Virus record (IMG/VR): IMGVR_UViG_3300021061_000023
Coordinates: 1-50,495 of that record
Direction: 5' to 3' (one strand)
Length of the DNA stretch: 50,495 bases
Source: a virus
Position numbers and translations under genes: made by a program. The notes under the pieces are model-generated. The model saw only the letters and a list, made by a program, of their open reading frames with translations. It had not been told where the DNA came from and searched no databases. The first letter of the stretch is position 1. The number at the start of each line of letters is the position of its first letter. Shown one piece after another: positions 16,537 to 26,600 of this stretch.

Positions 16537-16652
16537 TGGCCGCTTTTGAAGGCTGGCGCGAGGCCAACCAGCCCGGCGGCCCGGAAGCCCCCACCGAGCG
16601 TGAGTTCGAAGATGCGGTTGCCCGGCATATGTCGCCGGATCAGGAGGCTTAA
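16084..16652 (+). CDS. Tail assembly chaperone GT, by -1 ribosomal frameshift
   Basis: The -1 frame is open from 16383 to 16652 and encodes RFARLYAIGGKLGYAPEAVA followed by ETSLWRLMAAFEGWREANQP. This has the conserved form of the small rcc01693/TAC_6-type chaperone. No ATG, GTG or TTG precedes this block in its frame, so it must be reached by shifting from the G frame. The likely slip site is the A5 tract at 16448-16452 (codon AAA, next -1 codon ATC). A G5 tract at 16422-16426 inside a purine-rich, SD-like stretch is the alternative. The fused product would be about 189 aa. Confidence 0.68.
16446..16453 (+). other. Candidate -1 slippery site
   Basis: The sequence agaaaaat gives P-site AAA in the zero frame and AAA again after a -1 slip. 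An SD-like purine run (16410-16428) lies about 20 nt upstream, a known stimulator of -1 shifting in bacterial mRNAs. Confidence 0.5.
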
Positions 16653-19015
16653 TGGCTGACGAAATTGAGCGTCTCCTGGTCCGCATCGAGGCGAACGCGA
16701 CCCAATTTGAAGCCCAGATGAAGAAGGTCAACCGCACCCTCTACGGTGTGGAGGCGACCAACAAGCGCACGTTCGAGCGGATGAAGCGGGACGCGGCGCA
16801 GGCGGGGCAGGAACTTGGCCAAATGCTGGGGGCCGGGTTCGGCAGGGCGTCATTACTGGCCGGCGCCGCTCTGGCCGGCATCAGCGCCTACGCAATCAGG
16901 CTGGCGTCGGATGCGGCCGAAATCCGCGATGCCTTCCAAGTCGCGTTCAAGGACTCTGCACAATCAGCGCGCCAGTTTGCCGAGGCGCTGGCGGGTAGCC
17001 TTGATCGCGACTCTGTCCCAATGCTGGAGTCGATGACCCGGCTTCAACTGGTCATCACCGGCACTGGGGTTGCGGCAGAAAAGTCGACAGAACTGGTGAA
17101 GAGCCTGACGGCCCGGGCGGTCGACGTGGGGTCTCTGTTCAACGTCGAAGACGCCGAAGCCTACCGGGCCATGATCTCCGGCCTGACCGGCGAGACGGAG
17201 CCGCTGAAGCGCTTTGGCGTGGTGCTCAATGAAGCTGCCGTGAAGACTGAACTGCTGCGACTGGGCTTCAAGGGCAACACTTCGGCGGCCAGCGAGGCAG
17301 CGAAGACCATCGCGCGCGCCAACATCATCCTGGAGAAAACTTCTGTCGCCCAGGGCAACGCTGCACGCACGGCGGGTAGCGCGGCCAACTCCGCCAAGGC
17401 GATGAAGGATCAGTTCAACATTGCCGCCCGCGACCTCGGCGAAATCCTCCTACCGCATGTGACGAAGGCCATGCAGGAGGTGACGAAGCTCGTCAAAGCC
17501 TTCAACGACATGCCGAGCGGCGTCCAGATCGCCGGCCTGGCGATCCTAGCCTTCGTAGCGGCCGGTGGGCCGATTGCTGCGCTGCTCGGCAGCCTCGGCA
17601 AAGTCATCAAACTCGCCGGGATGGCTCGGGCCTCGCTGATGGGCCTTACGGGGGCCAACGCCGCCGCTGGAGGCTCCGGCCTGATCGGGGCGGCGGGGGT
17701 CGGGGGCACGTTCGGAGCGCCACTTGCCGTGGCCGGTGCTGGTGGCTTCGCCCTATGGCAGTCCAACGAGCAGGAGAAGCGCTACGAAGGCATCATGAAG
17801 AACCTCGGCCGGGCTTCGGAAGAGGATCTTGCGTTCGCCTTGGGCTATACGGATTCGAACCTGGACCGCGCCACCCGCACGAGCCGCGTCGCGGCTGGCG
17901 CTCAGCGTCGGAGCAGGTTCACCAGCGACCGGGGGCGGCTCCTAAGGGAGCAGATGGAACGCGGCCTGCAACCCGGCAACGTGTTCAATCCGGATGGCAT
18001 CCGTTCGACGGAAGCCTCGCGGTTTGACCTTCCGCCGGAGCTGCTGAGACCGACAAGTGGCTCGTCCGGTGGCGGGCGCGGGAAGACGGGTCCGACCAAG
18101 GAGGAGCTTGCGGCCAAGGCCGAGGAGCTACGCCTTGAGCAGGAGTTGGAGCGCGCCCGGGCGTCTGGCGATGCGACCCGCATCCAAGCCGCCGAAACCG
18201 AACAATGGCTGAAGGATCGTACGGCGAAGTACGTCGCAACCGGACGCAGCCAAGCCGACGCGGAGATTCTCGCCCTTACGGACAAGATTGCCCTCAACCG
18301 GGAAGAACTGGCGCTGGTCGAGCGGCTGGCGAGCGTAAAGGCTGCCACTTTCGAGGCGGACCCTCAACTGATCGACTTCGGCCTTGCCGAGGCGGCGGAA
18401 GGCATACAGGCCAACGAAGACGAGATGCGCGAGACGTTCCGCCGTTCGTTTGGCGATGGCGTCCGCGCGGCGCTGCAGGGCGACCTCGACGGCTATTTCA
18501 TGAGCCTGGCCGACAGGTTCTCCAACCGCCTGATCGACAATCTCAGCGATCAACTTTTCGACCTGCTGAACAACTACTCCAAACAGCAGCAGGGCAGCGG
18601 AAGCGGCAACTGGTTCTCGTCGGCCCTGTCCTGGCTGGGAACGAACCTGTTCAGTTCGGGCAGTTACGCGGGCGGCTTCGCCGGTGGAGGAGATTTCCCC
18701 TCGGGCAAATGGGCCACCGTGGGCGAGCAGGGTCCAGAGGCGCTCTACGCCAAGCCCGGCGGCGGGGTGAAGGTGCTCTCCAACGGCGCGCTTCGCGCCA
18801 TGCGTAGCGCGCGGCCAGCGCAGGGCGGTGGTGGCTCGGCTCCCATCCTGCAGTTCGACTTGCGAGGCGCCGTGATGACGGAAGACCTGGTCAGCCAGAT
18901 GAACGCCATTGGGAACGTCGCCCTGCAGGGCGGCGCGATGATGGGCGGCGCGCAGGCGGCGGCGGCGTCGGCGCGGGCAAGCGCCCGCAAGCAAGCAACG
19001 ACGATCCCTCGATGA
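16652..19015 (+). CDS. Tail tape measure protein
   Basis: A 787-aa protein, the length ruler of the tail. The N-terminal ~250 residues are helical (MADEIERLLVRIEANATQFEAQ region), a hydrophobic glycine-alanine segment (about 290-375) could insert in the host membrane, and the C-terminus has GGFAGGGDFPSGKWATVGEQ and GPEALYAKPGGGVKVLS, the lambda-type TMP C-terminal motif. The TAATG start is coupled to the chaperone frame. At about 1.5 angstrom per residue this predicts a tail of roughly 118 nm (inference). Confidence 0.92.
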   Translation: MADEIERLLVRIEANATQFEAQMKKVNRTLYGVEATNKRTFERMKRDAAQAGQELGQMLGAGFGRASLLAGAALAGISAYAIRLASDAAEIRDAFQVAFKDSAQSARQFAEALAGSLDRDSVPMLESMTRLQLVITGTGVAAEKSTELVKSLTARAVDVGSLFNVEDAEAYRAMISGLTGETEPLKRFGVVLNEAAVKTELLRLGFKGNTSAASEAAKTIARANIILEKTSVAQGNAARTAGSAANSAKAMKDQFNIAARDLGEILLPHVTKAMQEVTKLVKAFNDMPSGVQIAGLAILAFVAAGGPIAALLGSLGKVIKLAGMARASLMGLTGANAAAGGSGLIGAAGVGGTFGAPLAVAGAGGFALWQSNEQEKRYEGIMKNLGRASEEDLAFALGYTDSNLDRATRTSRVAAGAQRRSRFTSDRGRLLREQMERGLQPGNVFNPDGIRSTEASRFDLPPELLRPTSGSSGGGRGKTGPTKEELAAKAEELRLEQELERARASGDATRIQAAETEQWLKDRTAKYVATGRSQADAEILALTDKIALNREELALVERLASVKAATFEADPQLIDFGLAEAAEGIQANEDEMRETFRRSFGDGVRAALQGDLDGYFMSLADRFSNRLIDNLSDQLFDLLNNYSKQQQGSGSGNWFSSALSWLGTNLFSSGSYAGGFAGGGDFPSGKWATVGEQGPEALYAKPGGGVKVLSNGALRAMRSARPAQGGGGSAPILQFDLRGAVMTEDLVSQMNAIGNVALQGGAMMGGAQAAAASARASARKQATTIPR

Positions 19016-19611
19016 GCTTCATCGCCTTGCCGGTGACGGCCATTCCGAAAGACAGCCTCGAATGGGCCATCGTTGGGGGTGGTGGGTTGCTGACCCCGCT
19101 TGTGGGCGGTGTGGAGCAATTCGCGGCGCGCATGGGCGACAAGTTCGCCGTCGGGGGTGTTCTCGGGACTATGGAGGCCACTTGCGCCAAGGCTTGGATC
19201 GCTGCCCTGTTGGCTCAACGGCGCGGCACTCCGGTGCGCTGGACCCTGCCGTCTCCCTACGGGATGACCGCCGGAACACCGCTCGTGAAGGGCGCGGCTC
19301 AGACGGGTTCGACGCTGGATATCGATGGCGTCACCGCCGGTCTCACCATCCCAGCCGGGACGCCGTTCAATATCCATGACGGCAGCGGCCGACCGTACCT
19401 GCACTTCACCAGCCAAGCGGTGACGGCGAACGGTTCGGGCGAAGCTACGCTGACATTCACCCCCATGATGCGCGTCAGCCCGGCAGACAACAGCGCCGTG
19501 GAGTTCGCCTCGCCGAAGCTGGAGGGGTGGATGAACGAGGTGGGGGTGAGCTGGTCACTTCGGCGGCTCCGTTTTCACACGGTTCCCTTCTCAATCCGGG
19601 AGGCCCGATGA
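19012..19611 (+). CDS. Distal/minor tail protein
   Basis: A 199-aa protein overlapping the tape measure gene by 4 nt. It is beta-rich (TGSTLDIDGVTAGLTIPAGT, ATLTFTPMMRVSPADN) and ends RRLRFHTVPFSIREAR. Its position is that of GTA gp12-type distal tail proteins, but the sequence is not obviously DUF2460, so the role is inferred from order. It overlaps the next gene by 4 nt. Confidence 0.65.
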   Translation: MSFIALPVTAIPKDSLEWAIVGGGGLLTPLVGGVEQFAARMGDKFAVGGVLGTMEATCAKAWIAALLAQRRGTPVRWTLPSPYGMTAGTPLVKGAAQTGSTLDIDGVTAGLTIPAGTPFNIHDGSGRPYLHFTSQAVTANGSGEATLTFTPMMRVSPADNSAVEFASPKLEGWMNEVGVSWSLRRLRFHTVPFSIREAR

Positions 19612-20351
19612 CTCCTGAAATGGAAGCAGCCTATGACGGCTATGGCTTCATCGAATGGGCGGCGCTGAAGATCGAGTTTCCGGACCGGACGGTCAGGCTG
19701 CTGGAGCGGTCTGGCTATCTGGACTTGGGCGGCTCTGAGGTCTTCACCGGGGAAGACGCTGTCTATGGAACCTGGGTCACGGGGGATGACATTGGCGATG
19801 GGGTCGACGGTGAGGCTCCGCGCTTTCAGTTCACCCTTGCTGTTCCCGATGCAACGACGGCGCAAGCGCTGATCGCGGGGGACCGGCAGATGAGCCCGGT
19901 CACGGTGCTAACGGGCCTGGTCGATCCAATGACGGGCGAGCCGTTGCCGGGCTGGGAAACCGAGTTCGTCGGCTTCTTCGACGTTGCCCGACGACACACT
20001 GCCTATGGGGAGGGCGACCTGGTCGAATGCGACAGCTTCTCCGTCTTTGAGCATCTGATGGAGAACGCCGAAGGGGTCCGCCTGAACGGCGCTTGGCACA
20101 AGGAACGGTATCCAGCCGAGTTGGGCCTGGACCATATCGTCGATATTGAGAAAACCTTGCCGTGGGGCACCGGCGGCGCGAACAGCGGTTTCAGCGGCAA
20201 GGGCAAGAATGACGGCCCCTGGTGGACGGAGGGTTTCTCGCCGCTCACTCGCTACGCGACCCGCTCATCCGGGACCTTCGGCCAGCTGTTCAACCCCGCC
20301 ATTCAGGCGGCGACGCACTTCCGCCAGATGCGGCAGATCAAGAACGGATGA
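19608..20351 (+). CDS. Minor tail protein (DUF2163/GTA-gp13-like position)
   Basis: A 247-aa protein. ATG 19608 follows cgggagg. PRFQFTLAVPDATTAQALIA and FVGFFDVARRHTAYGEGDL, then CDSFSVFEHLMENAEGVRLN, look like a tail adaptor that precedes the hub. It occupies the GTA gp13 place between the distal tail protein and the DUF6950-type gene. It overlaps both neighbours by 4 nt. Confidence 0.68.
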   Translation: MTPEMEAAYDGYGFIEWAALKIEFPDRTVRLLERSGYLDLGGSEVFTGEDAVYGTWVTGDDIGDGVDGEAPRFQFTLAVPDATTAQALIAGDRQMSPVTVLTGLVDPMTGEPLPGWETEFVGFFDVARRHTAYGEGDLVECDSFSVFEHLMENAEGVRLNGAWHKERYPAELGLDHIVDIEKTLPWGTGGANSGFSGKGKNDGPWWTEGFSPLTRYATRSSGTFGQLFNPAIQAATHFRQMRQIKNG

Positions 20352-20788
20352 CGCACCCAGCGATCCGGCGGCAACAGGCCGCGCAAGCCGTTCTCGACCA
20401 GTTCAAAGGGCGCCAGATCGATTACCGGGATGTCGACTGTGGACGCATGGCGAAGGCGCTCCTTCTGGCCATGGGACACAAGCCCCGATGGGCTCGGTTC
20501 AGCGGCTACACGACCGAGCGCGGAGCCGTCCTGAAGCTGAAGCGGGCCGGCTTCAACGACGTGGCTGCAGTAGTTGATGACCTGGGGTTCCCCCGTGTCC
20601 CCTTCAGCATGGCGATGCGGGCCGATCTGCTTGGGTTCCCCGATGGGGGCTGGACGGCGTTAGGGGTGGCCATGGGCGGTGGGAAGTTTCTGGCGGCCCG
20701 GGGATCTGATCAGGTGTTCGAGGTTGGCGGCGATCTGCCGCCGCACTTGATGGATCAAGCCTTCGCCTGGCGGGTGGAGCCGCGCTGA
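20348..20788 (+). CDS. DUF6950-type tail protein (possible peptidase-like)
   Basis: A 146-aa protein with QIDYRDVDCGRMAKALLLAM (Cys about 34), LKRAGFNDVAAVVDDLGFPRVP and GDLPPHLMDQAFAWRV at the end. The DC motif followed by a helix and the overall order match DUF6950 phage proteins, which occupy the place of the NlpC/P60-type GTA gp14 peptidase between minor tail and hub genes. Catalysis is not proven; only the Cys is evident. It shares one base with the hub gene start. Confidence 0.72.
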   Translation: MTHPAIRRQQAAQAVLDQFKGRQIDYRDVDCGRMAKALLLAMGHKPRWARFSGYTTERGAVLKLKRAGFNDVAAVVDDLGFPRVPFSMAMRADLLGFPDGGWTALGVAMGGGKFLAARGSDQVFEVGGDLPPHLMDQAFAWRVEPR

Positions 20789-23196
20789 TGGGAGCGTTGG
20801 CGGGTGTGTTCTCCAGCGCCGTGAACTGGGTCGGAGGGATGTTCTCCGGCGGCGCGGCCGGTGGTGTCGGCGCTGGCAGCGTTGGCGCAGGGACTACGAA
20901 CGCCATGGTGAGCGGCTTCGCATCGGCGGCGGGCAGTTCAGGGTTCATCGGCCAGGTCGCCAATACTGCGTTTCAGCTTGCGCTCTCGTCGGCTCTCTCA
21001 GTGGCCTTTCAGCCAAATCTTGCCAGCTCTGGCGGGCAGACGATCAAGTGGCGCCCCGACCCGAACGCAGGCGTTCCCTACGTGCTGGGTAGAACGGCTA
21101 CGGCCGGCGCTCCGGTCTATAAGAATGTCTACGGCGGGGAGAAGGCTCGCCACTACCGAACGGTCAACGTCCTGTCGGTCGGTCCTATCGAGGGGATCGA
21201 AGCGCAGTTCATGAACGACGTTGACACCACGTTCAACGTCAACCGGAACGCAGTCGGCTATTACAACGACCTGATGTGGTTCGACTACAAAGTCGGCAAC
21301 ATCACGGAGTCGGCGCACACCCTTTCCACGCCGCCGTTTACGCCCGATCCCGATACTGTCTTCACGACGGACCACAAGATTTCGGGGCTGGCGACCTACC
21401 AGCTGATCATGCGCTACGCGGCGCTGAAGTATTCCACCGGGCCGGCCACGCCGCTCATGGTGACGCTTGGGCCGGCTGTATACGACCCGCGAGAGGACAG
21501 CTCTGTTCCTGGGGGATCGGGATCGCAGGACTCGACCGACCCTGACACCTGGTCGTTTACGGGGCGAAGCAATCCCTTCCTGCAGGCCATCACATGGTCG
21601 CTCGGGATCAAGGGGTGGGACGGATCGAGCAGCCCTGGCCAGTGGGTGACGCTGTTGGGCGCGGGAATGCCCATTGCCGGCATAGACACGGCGGCCTTCA
21701 TGGAGGGGGCCAACGTCTGCGAGACGAACGGCTGGACCTGCGGCGGCGTCGCGCTCTCCACGGATGCGAAGTACACGGTGCTGGAGCAGATGCTTCGCGC
21801 CGGTGGCGGGCGACCGATCCCGATGGGCGGGAAAATGTCGGTCATGGTGCAGGCGCCGAGGGTGTCTATCGCCACGCTGACCGGCGCGGATTTGGTCGGG
21901 CCGATTTCTCTCACGGGGCCGCCGGGGTTCAGGGAGCGGTTCAACACGGTCATTCCCCGCTACCGCGAAGAGGATCGCGGTTGGGAGGTGATCGCGGCAG
22001 ACCCGGTCTCTGTCCCGGCCTTCGTGGTGGCCGATGAAGGTCCGCGAACGAGGGAGATTGGATACCCCTTCGTTCAAGACAAGGACCAAGCGGCGCAGCT
22101 GGCCAAGTACGACATTTGGGAAAGCCGTGAGGCCGGACCGTGGGAATTGGAGGTGCGCCCTCGCTGGCGGGCGTTGAAGCCCGGGGATTGCATCACCCTC
22201 GACGAACCTGAGCTTGGCATTGATGCGGTGAAGCTGTTGATCCGCGAGCGGACCCGCAACCCGGTCACCGGTCGCGTGGTCCTGCGCTGCTGGACCGAGA
22301 CGGACGCCAAGCACGCCGACGCCCTAGGCGCTACCGGCACGCTGCCGGCGGCCGGCGGGTTCGATACGACCGAGCCGGGGATCGAGCCGCCGGATAGCGG
22401 AACTTGGACTGCGACGCCGGGAACGGCTGTTGGGGGCGGGGCGGAAATCCCGGTGATCTACATCACGGGGACCGTGGATAGCGTCGAGGCGGCCGACCTT
22501 GTCGTTCGCTACCGTATCGACACAGGCTCGCCGGCTTCAGATTGGGAATACGTCGCCTTTCCGGTGGACGCGCCCAAGATGCCGATCCCGGCCATCGCGC
22601 CGATCACCGACTATGAAATCGAGTACGCCTATCGGTCCGTTCGTGGGGCGGTCTCAGAGACGTGGACGGCAGACGCCGGCGGCTTCGTCACGACCGGTGA
22701 CCTGATCCCGATGGATGACAGCGTCACCACGCCGAAGATCGTGGATGAGAATGTCACCATCCTTGAGCAGCAGACCCGATCCACGGGCTTCGGTGGCGCT
22801 GGAGCGATCTTCATTCCCTGGCAAGGCGCGGGGAATGACGTGTTCACACAGCTGGATGAGTACACCTTCACCTACAGCGGCGAGGGTTCGATCACCATTG
22901 AATGGACTGGCAAGATCGAGTGGCAGCGCAACGCCGCGACACACCTCAAGTTCTTCGTCAGCTTGGACGAGAGCCCAACCTTCACCGGGTCATACGGGGG
23001 TTTCGAGGGTGACATCGTCATCTATCAGGGCAACCAGAATGCCCTGTCTTCAGTGGTCATCCTGCCCATCAACCTGTCGGGATTGAGCGTCGGCAGCCAC
23101 ACGCTCGAAATCTGGGCTCAGACCGAAGAGAACACGGCCAACGTGCCGTACCTCGACACCGGCGCGACCTTCAAAGAGTTCGTGAGCAAGAAATGA
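20788..23196 (+). CDS. Tail tip/hub protein (host-specificity, J-like)
   Basis: An 802-aa central tail tip protein. A glycine/alanine-rich N-terminus (about 10-60) precedes QTIKWRPDPNAGVPYVLGRT, typical of phage tail hub proteins. The middle (VLEQMLRAGGGRPIPMGGKM, about 330-350, and GDCITLDEPELG) resembles J-like domains III, and the C-terminal ~200 residues look like beta-sandwich modules (ITDYEIEYAYRSVRGAVSET). It is coupled to its neighbours and followed by a small protein and the fibre. Confidence 0.82.
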   Translation: MGALAGVFSSAVNWVGGMFSGGAAGGVGAGSVGAGTTNAMVSGFASAAGSSGFIGQVANTAFQLALSSALSVAFQPNLASSGGQTIKWRPDPNAGVPYVLGRTATAGAPVYKNVYGGEKARHYRTVNVLSVGPIEGIEAQFMNDVDTTFNVNRNAVGYYNDLMWFDYKVGNITESAHTLSTPPFTPDPDTVFTTDHKISGLATYQLIMRYAALKYSTGPATPLMVTLGPAVYDPREDSSVPGGSGSQDSTDPDTWSFTGRSNPFLQAITWSLGIKGWDGSSSPGQWVTLLGAGMPIAGIDTAAFMEGANVCETNGWTCGGVALSTDAKYTVLEQMLRAGGGRPIPMGGKMSVMVQAPRVSIATLTGADLVGPISLTGPPGFRERFNTVIPRYREEDRGWEVIAADPVSVPAFVVADEGPRTREIGYPFVQDKDQAAQLAKYDIWESREAGPWELEVRPRWRALKPGDCITLDEPELGIDAVKLLIRERTRNPVTGRVVLRCWTETDAKHADALGATGTLPAAGGFDTTEPGIEPPDSGTWTATPGTAVGGGAEIPVIYITGTVDSVEAADLVVRYRIDTGSPASDWEYVAFPVDAPKMPIPAIAPITDYEIEYAYRSVRGAVSETWTADAGGFVTTGDLIPMDDSVTTPKIVDENVTILEQQTRSTGFGGAGAIFIPWQGAGNDVFTQLDEYTFTYSGEGSITIEWTGKIEWQRNAATHLKFFVSLDESPTFTGSYGGFEGDIVIYQGNQNALSSVVILPINLSGLSVGSHTLEIWAQTEENTANVPYLDTGATFKEFVSKK

Positions 23197-23585
23197 CCTG
23201 GTCCGTGCTCGGCGAGGATGGAAGGGTCCTGGCGACCTACCGGCGGCAAGAGTCGGCGGTCTTGAACGCCAAAGAGCGAGCCGTTGTCGAGGGACCACCT
23301 GAGGGGGGTCAGGCAAAGGATTGGCGGTTCGGTGAAGGCTTCACCTGGAATTATGACCCGCTTCCCGATGCGCGAGCCGAGCGGCTCGCCGCGAAGGACC
23401 GGGACGGGCGCCGCAAGGACGGCTATGCGCGGATCGACCGCGACATGATGATCGAGGTGGCGGTCGATCTGGCCCTCGACCTTGCCGAACAGCCTGACGT
23501 GGCCGCGCGGCTGCGCCCGACCACGATAGCCAAGGCCGCCCAGCTGAAGGCGATGCTCGCGGCCGTGAAGACCCAGCATCCCTAG
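23193..23585 (+). CDS. Hypothetical tail-module protein
   Basis: A 130-aa soluble protein overlapping the hub gene by 4 nt. It begins TWSVLGEDGRVLATYRRQES and ends in a helical part (DRDMMIEVAVDLALDLAEQPD, then KAAQLKAMLAAVKT). I do not recognise a family. Its place between hub and fibre suggests a fibre-attachment or chaperone role, unproven. Confidence 0.75.
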   Translation: MTWSVLGEDGRVLATYRRQESAVLNAKERAVVEGPPEGGQAKDWRFGEGFTWNYDPLPDARAERLAAKDRDGRRKDGYARIDRDMMIEVAVDLALDLAEQPDVAARLRPTTIAKAAQLKAMLAAVKTQHP

Positions 23586-23637
23586 CGTCTCGGGGCGTCC
23601 GCCCCCGGCCCTTAACCCCTAACGCTTGCAGGTGACA

Positions 23638-26600
23638 ATGGAACGCAACGGGCCTCCGTTCGGCGCGGACGGTGACGCGCTGGTCTATGCCGGCGAGGTC
23701 GTGGCCGTCGGCTGGCGGCTTCTCGACGACAACGATGCGGTACAGGACTACGCCAACCGCAGCTTTGCCTTGCGGGTCTTCGGAACGCTTGGCGTAACGC
23801 CGGTCAACGTCGCCGCAGAGGTCGTTGATGACGCGGACGGTGACTATCTGCTGGCCACCCTGACAGGAGACCAGACGGCGGCCCTGGTCCCGAGCGGCCG
23901 GGCGGGCGCCGTCCTGCGTTGGTCGTTCGACGAGCTGGTGGATGGCGGTCGAAGCGTCATCGAGTCCGGCGAGTTCCGGGTGAAGATCGCGGCCGACCCT
24001 GATCTCAACGAGCCCGCCGCTGGTGCTGGAGGGGCTCCGGCCGTCATCTACAACGTCCCGGCAACGAGCCCCATCCGCACAGTGGTTTACAGCGGGGCGC
24101 CGGGGGTTAGCGCTTACGCGGCGGCCGTTTCGGCGGGCTACACAGGGACTCCGGAAGAGTTCGCGGAGGCCCTTGCTGAGAACGCAACGGCCGTTTCGGA
24201 GAACATCGCGGACATCAATGCCGCAGGTGCTACCCAAGTCGGACTGGTCAATTCAGCCGGGACTACTCAGGTCGCCAACGTCAATGCGGCGGGCTCAACC
24301 CAGGTCGCGGCCGTCAATTCCGCCGGGTCGACCCAGACGGCCGCCGTCAACGCTGCTGGGGCCGCCGCGCAGTCAGCCATTGCGGCTGACGTGGCGACCA
24401 GTGGGGCCAATGCAGCGTCGGCCGCCACCAGCGCTGCAGACGCCGCCCTGAACGCGGCATATGCCGGCGGCGTCGGGTTCACCTTTTCGACTACCACTAC
24501 CGACAGCGACCCGGGCGCGGGGAACATCCGCTACAACAACGCCACGCCCGCTTCGGTGACCTTCCTCTACATCGACGATACGGATGTAGGCGGCGGGACG
24601 GCAAGCGGCTGGGTCGACACCTTCGACGACGTCGAGGGACCGGTGCGGGGCCAAATCTACCTAGCCGAGCCCGGCACGCTGAAATACGCGGTGTTCGACG
24701 TCACCGGCGCGGTGGTGACCGGCACCGGCTATCGCAAGGTCCCGGTGGTCTGGCGCGAGGGTTCGGCAACGCTGCCGACCAACGCCGCCCGCGTGAACCT
24801 GCAATTCACCAGGGCTGGCGTGGCGACGGGCGGTGTCGCCATGACCTTCTCCAGCACCACCACAGACGCAGACCCGGGCAACGGCAATATCCGGTTCAAC
24901 AACGCGACCCTCGCTAGTGTGACGATCCTCTACATCGACCTGCAGGAGGTCGGCGGCGGTTCCATCACGGCGTGGATCGACAGCTTCGACGACGTGAACG
25001 GCGGTGTTCGGGGTCAATTGATCCTGAATGAGCCGGCCAGCGGCAAGTTCGTGCTGTTCAACGTTACCGGTTCCATCACCGACGGCGGAGGCTACCGGAA
25101 GGTCCCGGTAACGTATGTGGCGGGATCGTCGTCGAACTTCACCAACGGCAATCGGCTGCTGCTGAGGTTTGCGCCGGCAGGGTCCGAAGCCGGCATTGCG
25201 TTCCAATTCTCGACCACCATCACCGATGCTGACCCGGGTTCAGGCTTCATTCGCTTCAACAGCGCGACCGTTACCGCCGTTACCCAGATCTTCGCCGACA
25301 ACAATGCCGCTGGCGGCAATGCCATCTCCGGATGGCTGGACACCTTCGACGACGCCGACGCGGCGGTGAAGGGCCAAATCTACATCGTGGAGCCGGGAAC
25401 GGCGAAGTTCACCGTCTTCAACGTGACTGGCGCCGTCCTCGACGGAACCGGCTACCGGAAGATCAACGTCGCCTGGGTGGCGGGCGTCCTGCCGACGAAC
25501 AACGCCCGGGTCCTGCTGACGTTCGCTCGGTTCGGCGCTGACGCCGATGCGGCGGAGATCGCCCAAAGCGCCGATACCTACCGGTTTGGGAAGGCGCGGT
25601 ATGAGGCCGAAATCGCCGAGCGGCTCGCGGCCTATCCCGCACAACAGGTCCGGCCGACGTCCTGGGTTCTGAGCGGCGTCACCTACAACGACGACGGCAC
25701 GTTCACCGGGACGCCCGGCGGCACGATGACCACCACCCTGACCGCCGCGCCGTGGGTCGATCCTGCGGCGACCCGGTATATGTACGCGGTTTCGAAGTCG
25801 GGAACGTCGGGCTCCGTTACTCTGGCGTCCAGGGCGCACGCCAGCATCGCCTACAACCCGCCGGCCGTTGAGACCGAGCCGTTCCCCGGCACAAAGAAGC
25901 TGGCGTGGGCGAACACCTCAAACGGTGGCACGACGGTTCGTGGAACGACCGTCACCAACACCATCACCTTCAACGTCGATGATACGATCTTCGAGCCCGA
26001 GGTCTGTCTGACAGACAGCCCCTTCATGCCGAGGATCATGCCCACGCTGCCGGCGGAGCCGTACATCGATCCCCGCCCGTGCTGGGAAGAGACATTTGAG
26101 ACGCACCGCCGCTGGAGGAACCGCCGTCTCACCATGCGGGCGGCGGCAGAGACGAGCATCACCAAGGCGGTCAACAGCCTCTCTGGGTCGGATGCGGCTG
26201 CTGGAGACCGCTTCAATCCCAAGCAGAACATCACCGGCCTGACTGCGCTCGGGGCCTTGGCGGATGGCGCCGTGGTTGGCCTTTGGGGCGAATGGGACAA
26301 CCAGGGCTTTGGGAGCAGCGTCGGAACGGTCTCAAAGGGGTTGATCTTCATGGCGCAGCCCCAAGGGCGGCGCCGTGCCAGTTGGAGTGGCGAGACTTAT
26401 AGACGCCAGCCCTGGCCTCGGATGAACGGCGACAAGGACGTCACCGATCAAACTTGGACCCTCGAAAGCGGGACCTGTTGGAAGACCACCTACACCGTCA
26501 ACACCGGGACCAACCTTGCCCCGGTGAACGACGCCTACTCCACCATGCATTGTCTCCGGGTCCAGCGAGACATCATGGACGCGACGCCATTGGCCGCCGA

